From the NCBI GenBank assembly GCA_030762935.1, contig CM060900.1:399674632-399738631 (forward strand): 64,000 nucleotides of DNA, read 5' to 3'. Positions 17,240-27,345 of the stretch are shown piece by piece. The notes under the pieces are model-generated. The model saw only the letters and a program-made list of their open reading frames with translations, searched no databases and was not told the DNA's origin. Position 1 is the stretch's first letter; every line of letters begins with the position of its first letter. This DNA is from Hymenopus coronatus. Taxonomy: Eukaryota > Arthropoda > Insecta > Mantodea > Hymenopodidae. Position numbers and translations under genes: made by a program.

Positions 17240-18719
17240 ATTCGAGAGTTGACAAGTCACTTGATCTTCGAGCTGTCTACATGGCGAAGAATAGACTCCG
17301 CAGAGCCGCCGCTGCTAAGGCAGCAATCAGCGCCTCCTCCTCGGCAGCCGCCGAGGAGGTGGCACCTCCGACACCACCTGTCGCGGCAAGCCCTGCTTCA
17401 CCGCCGGCCGCCATCACCGCCGTCACCGACGTCTCCATCCAGCTCCACGACGCCGCCGCCCCGGTTCAGAGTCGTGGTACGGGGGGTCCCTCGGGACCTT
17501 CCGACCCGGCATCTGCTCACCGCCGTGCAGTCGCGGTGGTCTTCTTGCTTAAGGGCCACCCGCATATACTGCGACCGGGGGCCAACGCCGCTCGTTCGTC
17601 TGTAGATACAGGACCAGGCTGACTTGGAACCTGCCTTGGCGTCAGGATTGCCCTTATTCGGGCGACTTCTGGTCGTCGAGGCAAGCCGACAGGAACGCCA
17701 TCGGCCCTGCCGACGCTGTTGTGCCTACGGACACACAACTGAAGTCTGCTCTTCACCGCCGAGATGCCACTACTATGGTACCCATACCAACACCGCCGAG
17801 TGCACTGGGCACGATCTCCGCCGTCGCCGCTGATTCTGTGCCACCTGTCGTGGCACAGGACATTTCTCCGGGCAAGCCCAGTGCCCCCTCTCTCAAGGAG
17901 TAGCACTTCTTCACCACCTGCTGCCCACCGCACCACACCACCGAAGCCGCACCACCTGCACTCTCAACAGACGCAGCGACGCGGGAAGCTATTCAAGACC
18001 TCCACGCGGAGATCCTGAACGTCAGCGCGCTCGACTAGCTGCCCTGGAAGAGACATGCAGCATCCTCACAGAAGCTGCAGGGATAGCAAGCTTCTAACGC
18101 CGCACAGCCACCAGCCAGCAGACCACAGCCGCCAACCTGACCACCAAGATCGACGCCCTCATGCAGCCGCTGAGGCAGGTTCTCCTGCAACAAGCTGCTT
18201 ACTCTGCTGAGCTGTTCCAGTCAAGACGGAAGCAACCCAACACCGCTCCTCCTCCTGTACAGGCTGAGGGGCACGCACGGCCTGGGGATCCTCGGCCACC
18301 AACACAGTGGAAGACTACTGGGAGCTTCGCTGAGCAATTCCGAATCAGGTATAATCCTTAAGTTTTCTACGTCCTATTCTCTCCTCAAATTCCACCTTTT
18401 ATTTCCTCTCTAATATCACCTTCATTCCCTAGGCTGCAGTCAGGTTCCATAGCTGTCAGCCTAGAAATAACCTTTCACTTGCTCCTGCACAACGTGCGGC
18501 AGCTTCCTATCTTTCTAGTACTAACGCGGGTGCATTATCGGGACCGCGCCAAGCCACGGAATTCACAACAAACTATTGTTATAACGTGGAGGGTTTTTTA
18601 GTGGGTATGCCGCATGAGGAAGAGGAGAGTCCCACATATCCTCCCAGCCATTGCGCTTCGGCTGCGGGTTGAATGCGTAATGCATTTTTTCCCTCCACGG
18701 TAAAAAAAAAAAAAAAAAA
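17240..18719 (+). mobile_element. Retroposon D: ORF1-only element (type B), full-length-like
   Basis: Begins TTCGAGAGT directly after the oligo(A) of C. About 40 bp of leader are shared with F (both contain CTTCGAGCTGTC just before ATG). One Gag-like ORF, 3' UTR with hairpin arms GTGGAGGG (18586-18593) and CCCTCCAC (18691-18698), then a poly(A) run to 18719. About 1.48 kb. Its 3' UTR is clearly homologous to that of J1. Confidence 0.87.
17281..18361 (+). pseudogene. Gag-like ORF1 of retroposon D, frameshifted
   Basis: ATG at 17281 follows the leader conserved with F. MAKNRLRRAAAAKAA, Pro/Ala-rich region, RRM-like domain near 17470-17690, knuckles CRRCCAYGHTTEVC, CHYYGTHTNTAEC (second Cys changed to Tyr) and the FCATCRGTGHF type block, coiled coil, and FAEQFRIRYNP-stop at 18361. 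Small indels shift the frame near 17460, near 17610 and after the knuckles. Confidence 0.75.
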
Positions 18720-20675
18720 ATCGAGAGTCAGAGGACTTCGAGACAGCGGGACCACCAGACCAGCGAGAGGAAGCAACTGCAGCGCAGAAGAGCCCGACTA
18801 GCCAATCTTAGGCGACAAGAAGGGATCAGAGCCAGCTCTCTCTTCAAAGTACTTCGCTTCGCCGACCCTCGCGACCCTCCCGGCGATTGAGTCAGCAACT
18901 GCCAGTCAATCTAAGCAGCTCCTGGTGGGCGCATTCTACGAGGTCCGCTACTCGCTCAGCTCAGCCCTATACTAGCGAGCTCAACTGTATAGCAGGAGAA
19001 GGGCAGCATTTGACGCAGGCATGGCCTTCTACAACACCGCTAACCATGCCAGAGGTCAGTGGGCGCTGACGCGCCGTGCCGCCTTGCTGCGGACAATGGA
19101 GACGCCTTCCGCCCCACTTACTAAGCCGCCTCCAGCCACGCCACCTACCGCTATGGAGCAGACAGCACACACCGCCGTCGCACCGGTTCCCAGTAGGAAA
19201 CCGGCCCGGCCTCATCCGCCGACAGCCTCCGCCGCCGTGCCGGCACCCAAGCGGGAACCGGCCCGGCCCAAGCCGCCGACTGCCTCCGCCGCCGTGCCGG
19301 AACCCACCCGGGAATCGGCCCGGCCTTCTTCGCACCATGATGGCCATCTAACAGTGGTCGTCATAGGGGTCCCGAGGGACCTCCCATCCCGCTTCGTGCT
19401 GGATGCCGCACGCCGCCTTTGGCCCTCTACAATAAAGGCCAACCGGATCACATCACCTCGGGGACCCACATCGCTGGTCCGCCTCCACCTGGGGTCCGCG
19501 CCTGAAGCCGAAGCTGCCTTGACATCACACCTGCTACGTGTCGAGGCTAGCAGAAGCGAACGTCCTGTCCCCTGCCGACGCTGCTGCACCTACGGATATC
19601 GTTCGGAGGATTGCCACGCCGCACCGAAGTGCCACTACTCTGGGGCAAGCTCGCTCACAGCCGCTTGCTCCAACCATGATCTACGCCGTCGACGCCGCTA
19701 CTGCGCTACCTGCTCCGGGAACTCGCACTACACAGGGCAAGCCACGTGCCCCCTGTATCCCAGGAGTAGGCCTTTTCCTCTAAAGACACAGCAGCACCAC
19801 CAACCATCACCATCTACACCGAACACATCACCAGTAAACTCTTTAGCAAGGGACACCTTCCTAAAAGACGCCGCGGACTCCATCCAGCAGCACATCGCCG
19901 CCATCCAGGCGGCTACACACCAACTCGGCCTCCGTCTCGAGGAACTTCAGAGGGAAACCAACGAACGACTCGCAGCATTGGAGGCCAAGCACTACGACTC
20001 TGATCGAGTTGCAGGTGAAAACGGCGCGGTGCTTGCGTCCATCCAGCGCCAGCTGGACTGCATAGAGAGCCACCTCGTCCATCCACCTTCCGAGGACAGC
20101 GACTACCAGTGCCCGCGGCTGGGGTCTCTTGAGGCTTCGGTCGTGGGTGTCCGAGAGCTGCAACACCAACTTCATCAATCCATATCCAAGCAACTACACG
20201 ACCTTCAGACAGGACTCACCACGGACATTCTCGCATACATCGGTACTGGTCCAGCCCCCAGGGGAAGGAAGAACCGGTAGTACCAACATCATCACCACAG
20301 GGAGAGAGTGGCAGCTCTCCCTGCAGTCCCAATCCCATATTCACCAACAATTCCCAACCACCCACAATTTCCTCAACTCCTCACCTATAATTCGGTACGG
20401 GGGCCGGCTGGGCCTCGGTCAAGCCGGTCTACTAGCACAACCCTCACCCCTGGCAGCCGCACAGCGGGCCAGTTCACCTTTACCTTTTACTGCGCGGGTG
20501 CAACAGTGGTACCGCAGCATCCTTACCTTCTAATACCGGTGGAGGGGTTTTTTAGTCGGTAGGCCCATTCTTGGAGACCCCCACACTCCGGGCATGCCAG
20601 CCCGGGTTAGTCTTTAAGGTGGATTTTTCCCCTCCACTTGAAACTAAAAAAAAAAAAATAAAATAAAATAAAATA
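18720..20675 (+). mobile_element. Retroposon E: ORF1-only element with intact ORF (type E)
   Basis: Starts TCGAGAGTC right after the poly(A) of D. 5' leader of about 300 bp, an uninterrupted 419-codon ORF, 3' UTR of about 370 bp with perfect terminal arms GTGGAGGGG (20539-20547) and CCCCTCCAC (20629-20637), then an A-rich tail with (AAAAT)n to about 20675. At about 1.95 kb it is the longest and best-preserved ORF1-only element here. There is no RT or endonuclease between the ORF stop and the tail. Confidence 0.88.
19021..20280 (+). CDS. Gag-like ORF1 protein of retroposon E, 419 aa, intact
   Basis: Probable RNA-binding, particle-forming ORF1 protein of a non-LTR retroposon (inferred role). 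Residues 1-105 are Pro/Ala-rich and include a 19-residue unit repeated in tandem (60-78, 79-97: RP-x-PPTASAAVP). Residues 109-176 form an RRM-like unit (VVVIGVPRDLPSR to LLRVEAS). Three knuckles follow: C185-C188-Y193-C198 (Tyr replaces the usual His), C204-S207-C216-H219 (Cys replaced by Ser), and an intact C228-C231-H236-C243. Residues 275-400 are coiled-coil-like. The stop follows RGRKNR. ATG 19021 is the first in frame; ATG 19096 (METPSAP) is an alternative start. The missing zinc ligands mean it may not be fully active despite the open frame. Confidence 0.85.
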   Translation: MAFYNTANHARGQWALTRRAALLRTMETPSAPLTKPPPATPPTAMEQTAHTAVAPVPSRKPARPHPPTASAAVPAPKREPARPKPPTASAAVPEPTRESARPSSHHDGHLTVVVIGVPRDLPSRFVLDAARRLWPSTIKANRITSPRGPTSLVRLHLGSAPEAEAALTSHLLRVEASRSERPVPCRRCCTYGYRSEDCHAAPKCHYSGASSLTAACSNHDLRRRRRYCATCSGNSHYTGQATCPLYPRSRPFPLKTQQHHQPSPSTPNTSPVNSLARDTFLKDAADSIQQHIAAIQAATHQLGLRLEELQRETNERLAALEAKHYDSDRVAGENGAVLASIQRQLDCIESHLVHPPSEDSDYQCPRLGSLEASVVGVRELQHQLHQSISKQLHDLQTGLTTDILAYIGTGPAPRGRKNR

Positions 20676-20981
20676 GCAGGATAGAGGAACAAGGCCGCAG
20701 CCAACTGTCTCCTGAGTGGTACCATAGGCGCCTTCCGGCAGTTCCTCTGTTCTTCGGGCTTTTTAGCGTCCTCTAGCAGCTCTATTCTCTTTGACTATCA
20801 CTATCTTCCTCTTTTCTATCTAGGTTAAGCTACCCGTTAGGCCCCTATAGTAAGATTTAGGCTTTATCTCTTTACTTCTTCCCTCTTCACATTGAGCTTA
20901 GAGTAAGTTCATAAACTCATTACTTTCTAATAAAATATTTAACTGTTAAACTCACCAAGTCCTACACACTACCTAATCCTA

Positions 20982-22265
20982 ATGGCCCGAAGAAAGCACA
21001 AGGAATCTGCATCGGAGATGCGTGTCACCAGACAGATGGTAGTCAAGACAAGGCTATATTTTGGCGCCACTCCTTCTACGCATCCCTCAGGCCCTTCTGC
21101 TGCTCCTCCTGCCACCGCTCCACTATCCACTGCTCCTTTCTCCTCTGTTTCACCGGCCACCATTCCTTCCTCCCCATCCTTAGCTCAGGTCACTCCACGT
21201 TCCACCACTCCTTTGACGCACACTTCCTCTGCTCCTTCTTGTTTCCATTCGTCGTCCGTCTCTGTGGTGACACAGAGACCCCCCCGTCCTCTCTGAGCTT
21301 CCTGCTCTTCCGCCACCTCTCCACGCCTGCCAACCCCGCCTCATCTCCTAACCCTAGTCCTCCCCCTGCCCCTTTCTATCCTCCTGCCTCTCAACCTAAC
21401 CCTGCCCTTGGCTCCTCATCCCGACGTCCAATGCACCCAGTCCCAGCCCCTCCCAGTGCTCCTTCTTCCTATTCCCAAGCCCTCACCTCCCGTCTCCAAG
21501 CTCCCATCTACATCCCCCACCACTGTGTTTCTCTGTTACAGAATCTCCGAGACTTCGACGCCTTGCGTACCAGCGGAGGGTATGTCATAACCAGAGCCCC
21601 CATTTCAGGTGACTATATGGTGCGCACTAGATCCGCGGAGGATTATCACCGCATGACTGCCTTACTGAGGGAACGTAGGGTCCCTTTTACGCTGACAAGA
21701 ACCTCTGGGAAGAACGAGACCTTCCGTGCTGTGGTAAAGCACGTCTACTTTGACGGCGCGGAAGAGGACATTAGGGCTAAGCTGCACTCCGCGAACTGTT
21801 CAGTGCTGCGGGTAGTGCAGCTTAGGCGTTACGGGGGTTCGATCCCAAGCGACCGCATGTGAGATTTGTGGTGGACAAAGCGGCGCTGGGGCGGGTTTTC
21901 TCCGGGTACTCCGGTTTCCGCCGCCATCGCATTCCACCGGTTCTCCATCATCATTCATGTATCATCAGTGTCACCGCCTGCGATGCCATTAGTAGTTAAA
22001 GCGGGCGTTAAACACTACCAAAAAAAAATTAGGCGTTACGACCGAGCCCGAACTCCTCTACAGTTATACCTAGTGGACCTGGCAACAGCTGAGGACCTGG
22101 CCCGGTTGAGGTCGTTGGAGCAGGTGTAACACTTTGGTGTGAATGTGTAACCCTACTGGCGACCCTTCTTCCCCATCCAATGTAATAGATGCCAGCAGCT
22201 GAGGCACACGGAGGCAACGTGTAGTGCGGGTACCATGATGTTGCTCCGCAGCCCCAATTTTCAAC
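20982..22265 (+). pseudogene. Jockey-type ORF1 (Gag) of J1, frameshifted and split by a SINE
   Basis: Starts MARRKHKESASEMRVTRQM; long Pro/Ser/Thr-rich linker; one frameshift near 21240-21296. Then comes the domain typical of Jockey-clade Gag (a PRE_C2HC-like segment): GYVITRAPISGDYMVRTRS, RERRVPFTLTRTSGKNETFR, VVQLRRY. A SINE occupies 21834-22028 between duplicated TTAGGCGTTACG. The ORF resumes RRYDRARTPLQLYLVDLA, has two stops near 22127 and 22149, and reaches the first zinc knuckle CNRCQQLRHTEATC. This Gag is of a different type from that of the ORF1-only elements. Confidence 0.8.
21834..22028 (+). mobile_element. 5'-truncated tRNA-derived SINE inserted in J1 ORF1
   Basis: Bounded by a perfect 12-bp target-site duplication TTAGGCGTTACG (21822-21833 and 22029-22040). 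Begins at a tRNA B-box-like GGGTTCGATCCC, followed by a body with TTTTCTCCGGGTACTCCGG and a 3' end GTTAAACACTACCAAAAAAAA. The same body and 3' end occur at 49232-49371 and, on the minus strand, at 52709-52960. Confidence 0.9.
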
Positions 22266-22277
22266 TCTAGAAGCTAC

Positions 22278-24658
22278 TAGTATTTACATCACCATTGACA
22301 ACAACAAGGTTCTAATCACGGCGGCATATGCCCCCACCCCAGGCGTACTAAACATAGCGGACATTAGCGCAATCTCGCAGGTAAACAACAGGGTGCTAAT
22401 AGCCGGAGATCTCATGGCAAAACACCTCATTTGTGACTGCTATGAGACTAACCCTGAAGGCACGGCCCTCCTAAACCTTGAAAATAATTCTGATATAATA
22501 ATTCACACTCCTACGGAACATACGTATATCCCGTTCAGCCGAACCAAAGGCCAGATATTTTAGATATTGCAGTGACGCGTAATCTAACTCGTAGAATTAA
22601 CCTACAACTTAAGAACGAACTCTCTTCCGATCACTAGCCAGTGATCATAACATTAGAGGGAACTGCAGCCCCCAATCCACCAGTCGTGCGTCTAAACTAC
22701 AATAAAGCAGACTGGAATAGGTTTGCGAGCATCTACATACTACACAGCTAAATATAGCAGAAAACATGAATGAGGCGGTAGCCCAACTAGAAAATACCAT
22801 CAAAACTGCAACCAAAGAAGCAGTTCCAATAAACAAACCTAAGCAATACCAATCACAACTACCACCTGACATCCAAATGATAGCAGCGGAAAGAAACCGA
22901 GCTAGAAGGCGATGGCAGAAAACACGTCATATTGTAGACCAGGAATACGTCATACACTTAAATACCCTTGTCAGACAGAAAACAACAAACCATCTCTCTC
23001 AACAATGGCAGAATACACTCGAGAACCTCGACTAAAAACGAGACTCGGTGTGGAGAATTGCACGCTGTCTAACACGCGATAAATCACAAATACCACCGTT
23101 ACACCACAATCAAACAATTACATCCACAGACCAACAAAAAGCAGACATGCTCGCAGACACACTGCAAGAAATCTGCACGCCTAATCCTACTCCCTGCTGC
23201 CCTCAATTTACGGAGGCAACGGAAGAGGAACGGAAGCTTTCAAAGAACAGGTAACCCACAACTTAGTGAGAAAAACCTGCCCGAGTGAAATAAACTGGCT
23301 AATCAGGCATCTCCCAAAGAGAAAATCCCCTGGGCCAGATAACATCCCAAAAGTGGCCCTAATGCATTTGCCCGAAAGGGCAATTTAGCTACTGTCTGAC
23401 ATATTCAACTACGTGCTCATTAGTGGACATTACCCTAAAAGGTGGAAACTAGCCACCGTGGTCCACTTCCCCAAAAAGGGGAAACACTTGTCCAAACCGT
23501 ACAACTACAGACCAATTAGTCTACTAAGCACACTCCAGAACAATTTGGATTCCGAGCCAAACACTCAACAACTCTTCAACTAATCAGGGCAACCGAAACT
23601 ATAACGCACGGTTTCAACTTCAACAAATCGACAGGGGCTTTATTATTAGATGTTGAACGAGCCTTTGACAGAGTATAGAATGCTGGCCTACTAAAGAAGC
23701 TCAAAACAATAAATATACACGACTCACTCATTAAACTCATAACAAACTACCTAAGTGATCGAAAATGTCAATCCAGAGTAAACAATCACCTGTCATCCTA
23801 ACGCCCAATCAAAGCCGGAGTACCACAAGGTAGCATACTCGGGCCAACGCTGCTTAATATCCATATAAATGACATCCCAAAATCCGAAAATACAAAATTA
23901 TACATTTATGCGGACGACACCGCCATAATGACCCAATAAGGTAAAACGGAATTCATACACAGCAGACTTCAGAGGGCCCTCAATAACCTAGAGGACTGGC
24001 TTACCAAATGGCGAATCACAGTAAATGTACCAAAAACTCAAGCAATCATATCCACAAAACGTATCAATCACAGATTTCCCAGACACCGCCTGCCTCCACT
24101 TACCATATTTGGTGAAGATATTGGATGGACAGATACGGTAACTTGAGTAGGACTTAAAATGGATCAGGGTAAAACATGAAAAAAGCATATTACCCAGACT
24201 CGTGGAAAAGCCAATGCTCAATTGGGCAGGCTATACCCGCTCATCAACGTGGGCTCACAGCTGAGCCTTAACATGGGATTCACACTCTACAAATAATTAA
24301 TCAGACCTATAATTACTTACGCACCCCAAGTATGGGGGTATGCCGCCGTAAACCACATCAAAAACTTACAAAGATACCAAAATAACATTCCTCGCTTAGT
24401 ATCTAAGGTGCCATACACAGCTCCAGCTGACATACTTCACGAAGAACTCAAAATACATACAATCGAACAATTCATTAAAAAGCTAACCTACGACACGTAT
24501 CAAAAATTAAAAGCATATCACAACCCTTTAATAGAAATGCTAGGGAATTACGACACACAAACAAACACAACAGACCTTTATCACTTTTCGACAGGACTAT
24601 AACACAGGACACCACTCCAGACGAAATACAACAATAGCTCACAAATCTCCTTTCCTAA
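22278..24658 (+). pseudogene. J1 ORF2: endonuclease/reverse transcriptase remnant
   Basis: Partial APE-type endonuclease: LITAAYAPTPGV, VLIAGDLMAKH (the usual Asn of GDLNAKH is Met), IHTPTEHTYIPF, NELSSDH (catalytic Asp-His) at about 22640. RT: INWLIRHLPKRKSPGPDNIP (23286), NYRPISLLSTL, then a deletion joining directly to EQFGFRAKHSTTLQL (about 23540), motif A LLLDVERAFDRV (about 23641), [11 protein letters not shown] (23820), active site YADDTAIM (23907-23930), LEDWLTKWRI, and a C-terminus collinear with J2. Many stops, for example after NNLE and after IMTQ. Jockey clade by motif style. Confidence 0.87.
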
Positions 24659-25188
24659 AACCTCTCCTCTTTTCTAACACACAACTATATTTATTCTCTC
24701 TCTCTCTTCTCAGCGACGAGCGGCTGCGCAACCACTGACGGACGGAGAAATCTCCCGAAGCAACAGCGCGGAAGCGTAACTCCAAATAAATGTCTCATTC
24801 TAAACATATACTATAAGACTACATTTAATGCATGTCGAATAACATTTTACCTAATATGACAAGCAGGCACATCCTGCAGAAGCAGAACATAATTATTAAC
24901 GAATAAAACACTTATAAAATTAACGCATGATTATCCACTTGTATTGTTCAGGTTTCATGGATAATCCCAGTAAGTAGCATTAACGCGCTCGCATGCAATG
25001 CATGCCAGCTAAGTAGCTTTCGCTTAATAACCGGGGTACTATGCGGGACCCGACTAATGCATGTATGCACGAAACTACTCTATATAACGATTAACGCGTG
25101 GAGGGTTTTTTTTTAGTGGTTATACCGCACTCTGCGGGGAGCTCCACATATCCAGGAATGCATTTTCCACACCACGGTAAATAAAAAA

Positions 25189-26593
25189 TTGAGAGTGGGG
25201 GTCACGATCGACACATCTTCGAGCTGTCAACATGACGAAGACGAGACTCCGCAGAAGCACCGCTGCTAAGGCAGCAACCGTCGCCTCTTCCCCGGCAGCC
25301 GCCGTGGAGGTAGCATCTCCGACGCCACCGGTCACGGCAAGCCCTGCTTCGCCGCAACTGCAGCCGCAATTGCCGCTATCGCCGCCGCCACCGACGTCCC
25401 CACCCAGCTCCATGACGCCGCCGCCCCGGTTCAGTGCCGTGTTACGGGGGGTCCCTCGGGACCTCTCCACCCGAAATCTGCTCATCGCCGTGCAGTCGCG
25501 GCGGCCACCCGCATATACTGCGACCGGGGCCAACGCCGATTGTTCGCCTGGAGTTGCAGGAAAATGCTGACTTGGAAGCTGCCTATGCGTCAGGGCTGCC
25601 CTTATTAGGGCGACTTCTGGTCGTCGAGGCTAGCCGACAAGAACGCCACCGGCCCTACCGACGCTGCTCTGCCTTCGGACACGCAGCTGAAGACTGCATA
25701 TCGCCGCCGCGGTGCCACTACTGTGGTACCAACACCACCACCGCCGGGTGCACTGGGCACGATCTCCGCCATCACCACCGATTCTGTGCCACCTGTCGTG
25801 GCACAGGACACTTCACCGGCCAAGCCCAGTTCCCTCTCTACACAAAGAGCAGCACATCTTTACCACCTCCTGCCTGCCTCACCTCTCCAACGAAGACATC
25901 AACCACCGAGGCCTCGCCACCTGCACCCTCAAGAGACGCAGCGACGCGAGAAGCCATTCAGGACCTCCACGCGGAGATCCTGAACGTCGGCGCTCGACTA
26001 GCTGCCCTGGAAGAGACATGGAGCCTCCTCACACAGAAGCTGCAGGCATTGCAAGCTTCTAACGCCGCAGCAGCCACCAGCCAGCAGACTACAGCCGCCG
26101 ACCTGCCACCAGGATCGACGCCCTCATGCAAACGCTGAGGCAGGTTCTCCTTCAACAAGCTGCTTACTCTGCTGAGCTGTTCCAGTCAAGACGGCAGCAA
26201 CCCAACACCGCTCCTCCTCCTGTACAGGCTGAGGGGCACGCGCGGCCTGGGGATCCTCGGCCACCAACACAGTGGAAGACTACTGGGAGCTTCGCTGAGC
26301 AATTCCGAATCAGGTATAATCCTTAAGTTTTCTACGTCCTATTCTCTCCTCAATTTCCATCTTTTATTTCCTCTCTAATATCACCTTCATTCCCTAGGCT
26401 GCAGTCAGGTTCCATAGCTGTCAGCCTTGGAATAACCTTTCACCTGCTCCCGCACAAACTACTGTTATAACTTGGAGGGTTTTTAGTGGGTATGTCGCAT
26501 GAGGAAGCGGAGAGTCTCACCTATCCTCCCAGCCATTGTACTTCGGCTGGGGGTTGAATGCGTAATGCATTTTTCCCCTCCACGAAAAAAAAA
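25189..26593 (+). mobile_element. Retroposon F: ORF1-only element (type B)
   Basis: Follows the tail of J1 without a gap, starting TTGAGAGTGGGGGTC. Leader shared with D, ORF1, 3' UTR shortened by about 60 bp relative to D (a deletion around 26455), arms TTGGAGGG (26472) and CCCTCCAC (26576-26583), poly(A) 26585-26593. Confidence 0.85.
25232..26326 (+). pseudogene. Gag-like ORF1 of retroposon F, two frameshifts
   Basis: MTKTRLRRSTAAKAA; Ala/Pro-rich N-terminus; RRM start RFSAVLRGVPRDLSTRN; a deletion of about 17 bp near 25500 (compare D, 17530) shifts the frame. The frame then stays open from about 25500 to 26108: PTPIVRLELQENADLEAA, knuckle 1 with Tyr for Cys (YRRCSAFGHAAEDC), knuckle 2 CHYCGTNTTTAGC, knuckle 3 CATCRGTGHFTGQAQF (last Cys is Phe), and coiled coil IQDLHAEILNVGARLAALE. 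A second indel near 26108 precedes the end FAEQFRIRYNP-stop. It is the least decayed type B ORF after E. Confidence 0.78.
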
Positions 26594-26618
26594 TCGAGAG
26601 TCATCGTCTTCTGCTTCG

Positions 26619-26996
26619 ATGGGGAAGAACAAACAACGCTGAGCCGCAGCCTCTAGGAAGGCCACCTCTGCCACGAATATTGCTTCAACATCGACGGCGA
26701 TACCGAGGCAACTCCTGCCTTGATAGCATCGCCACCGTCAGCCGCCGCTGCTTCACCCCGGCGATTGCAGCTGCAGTTGCCGACTGCGCAGAGCTCCACT
26801 TCCCGGTTCAGCGCCGTGGTTCGGGGTGTCCCTAGGGACCTTTTCACCCAGCTCTTCACCGCCGCAGCGAAGTCGCAGTGGCCTTCACGCTTGAGGGCTA
26901 CTCGCATCGTCAACGGCCGGGGACCAACACCACTGATAAGGGATCGTGCGCATCTGGTGGCTGCCTTAGCGACTGGGTTGCCCTTGCTAGGCACTA
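26619..26996 (+). pseudogene. N-terminal half of Gag-like ORF1 in G
   Basis: Low-complexity N-terminus followed by SRFSAVVRGVPRDLFTQLF, SRLRATRIVNGRGPTPL and LVAALATGLPLLG, which is the RRM-like domain of the type B and A proteins. It breaks off at GLPLLG, just before the knuckles, where a different sequence begins. A stop early in the N-terminus shows it is dead. Confidence 0.7.
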
Positions 26997-27345
26997 ACCA
27001 AAGTCAAAATCAAGAGCTCCAAACGAGCCAATCAGACACCAGCAGAGCACAGCACTCCGCCGACAGAAGTCCATCCCACCGCCAACCCGAAACAATCACC
27101 ACACGCCTCCCCACCAACCACTGATATAAATACCGCGGTCCACAGTGAAACCAGCATAGTTGCATTTGAAACGTCCACTAGAGCACTTCGACCTCGCCGC
27201 TGCCACCGAAGATGTCTGCCGTAGTCGTAGACGAAACGTCTGGGAGGAAGAAGGAGGAGCCCAGTAGTTCACGGCCCTAAGCCCGGATTGTACTTCAGGC
27301 AGTATTGCCACCGGCCGTGAAAGCCTAAGAATTTCGATGAATGAA
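26997..27345 (+). mobile_element. Unassigned insert with TATA-like box and GACGAAACGTC motif
   Basis: Sequence unlike the surrounding retroposons: GATATAAATACCGCGG (about 27122), then GAAGATGTCTGCCG and AGACGAAACGTCTGGG near 27210-27245, where GTCT and AGAC can pair just before GAAAC. Similar GAAGATG-stem-GAAAC arrangements are known around hammerhead-ribozyme-bearing terminal repeats of Penelope-like elements. The exact hammerhead core CUGANGA is not met here (CCGAAGA), so this is only a tentative pointer. Ends near AATGAATAAAGACACC. Confidence 0.35.

Larger units (their letters stand above)
20676..25188 (+). mobile_element. Jockey-like retrotransposon J1 (ORF1, EN, RT), decayed
   Basis: Starts after the A-rich tail of E with a GC-moderate 5' UTR of about 300 bp, then a Jockey-type ORF1 (20982), endonuclease and RT remnants, and a 3' UTR ending CCACGGTAAATAAAAAA at 25188. 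A SINE interrupts ORF1. The 3' UTR (about 24950-25188) aligns with those of B, D and F, including the arm GTGGAGGG (25098-25105) and the closing CCACACCACGG (25166-25175). Internal deletions remove the N-terminal endonuclease and part of the RT. Confidence 0.85.
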
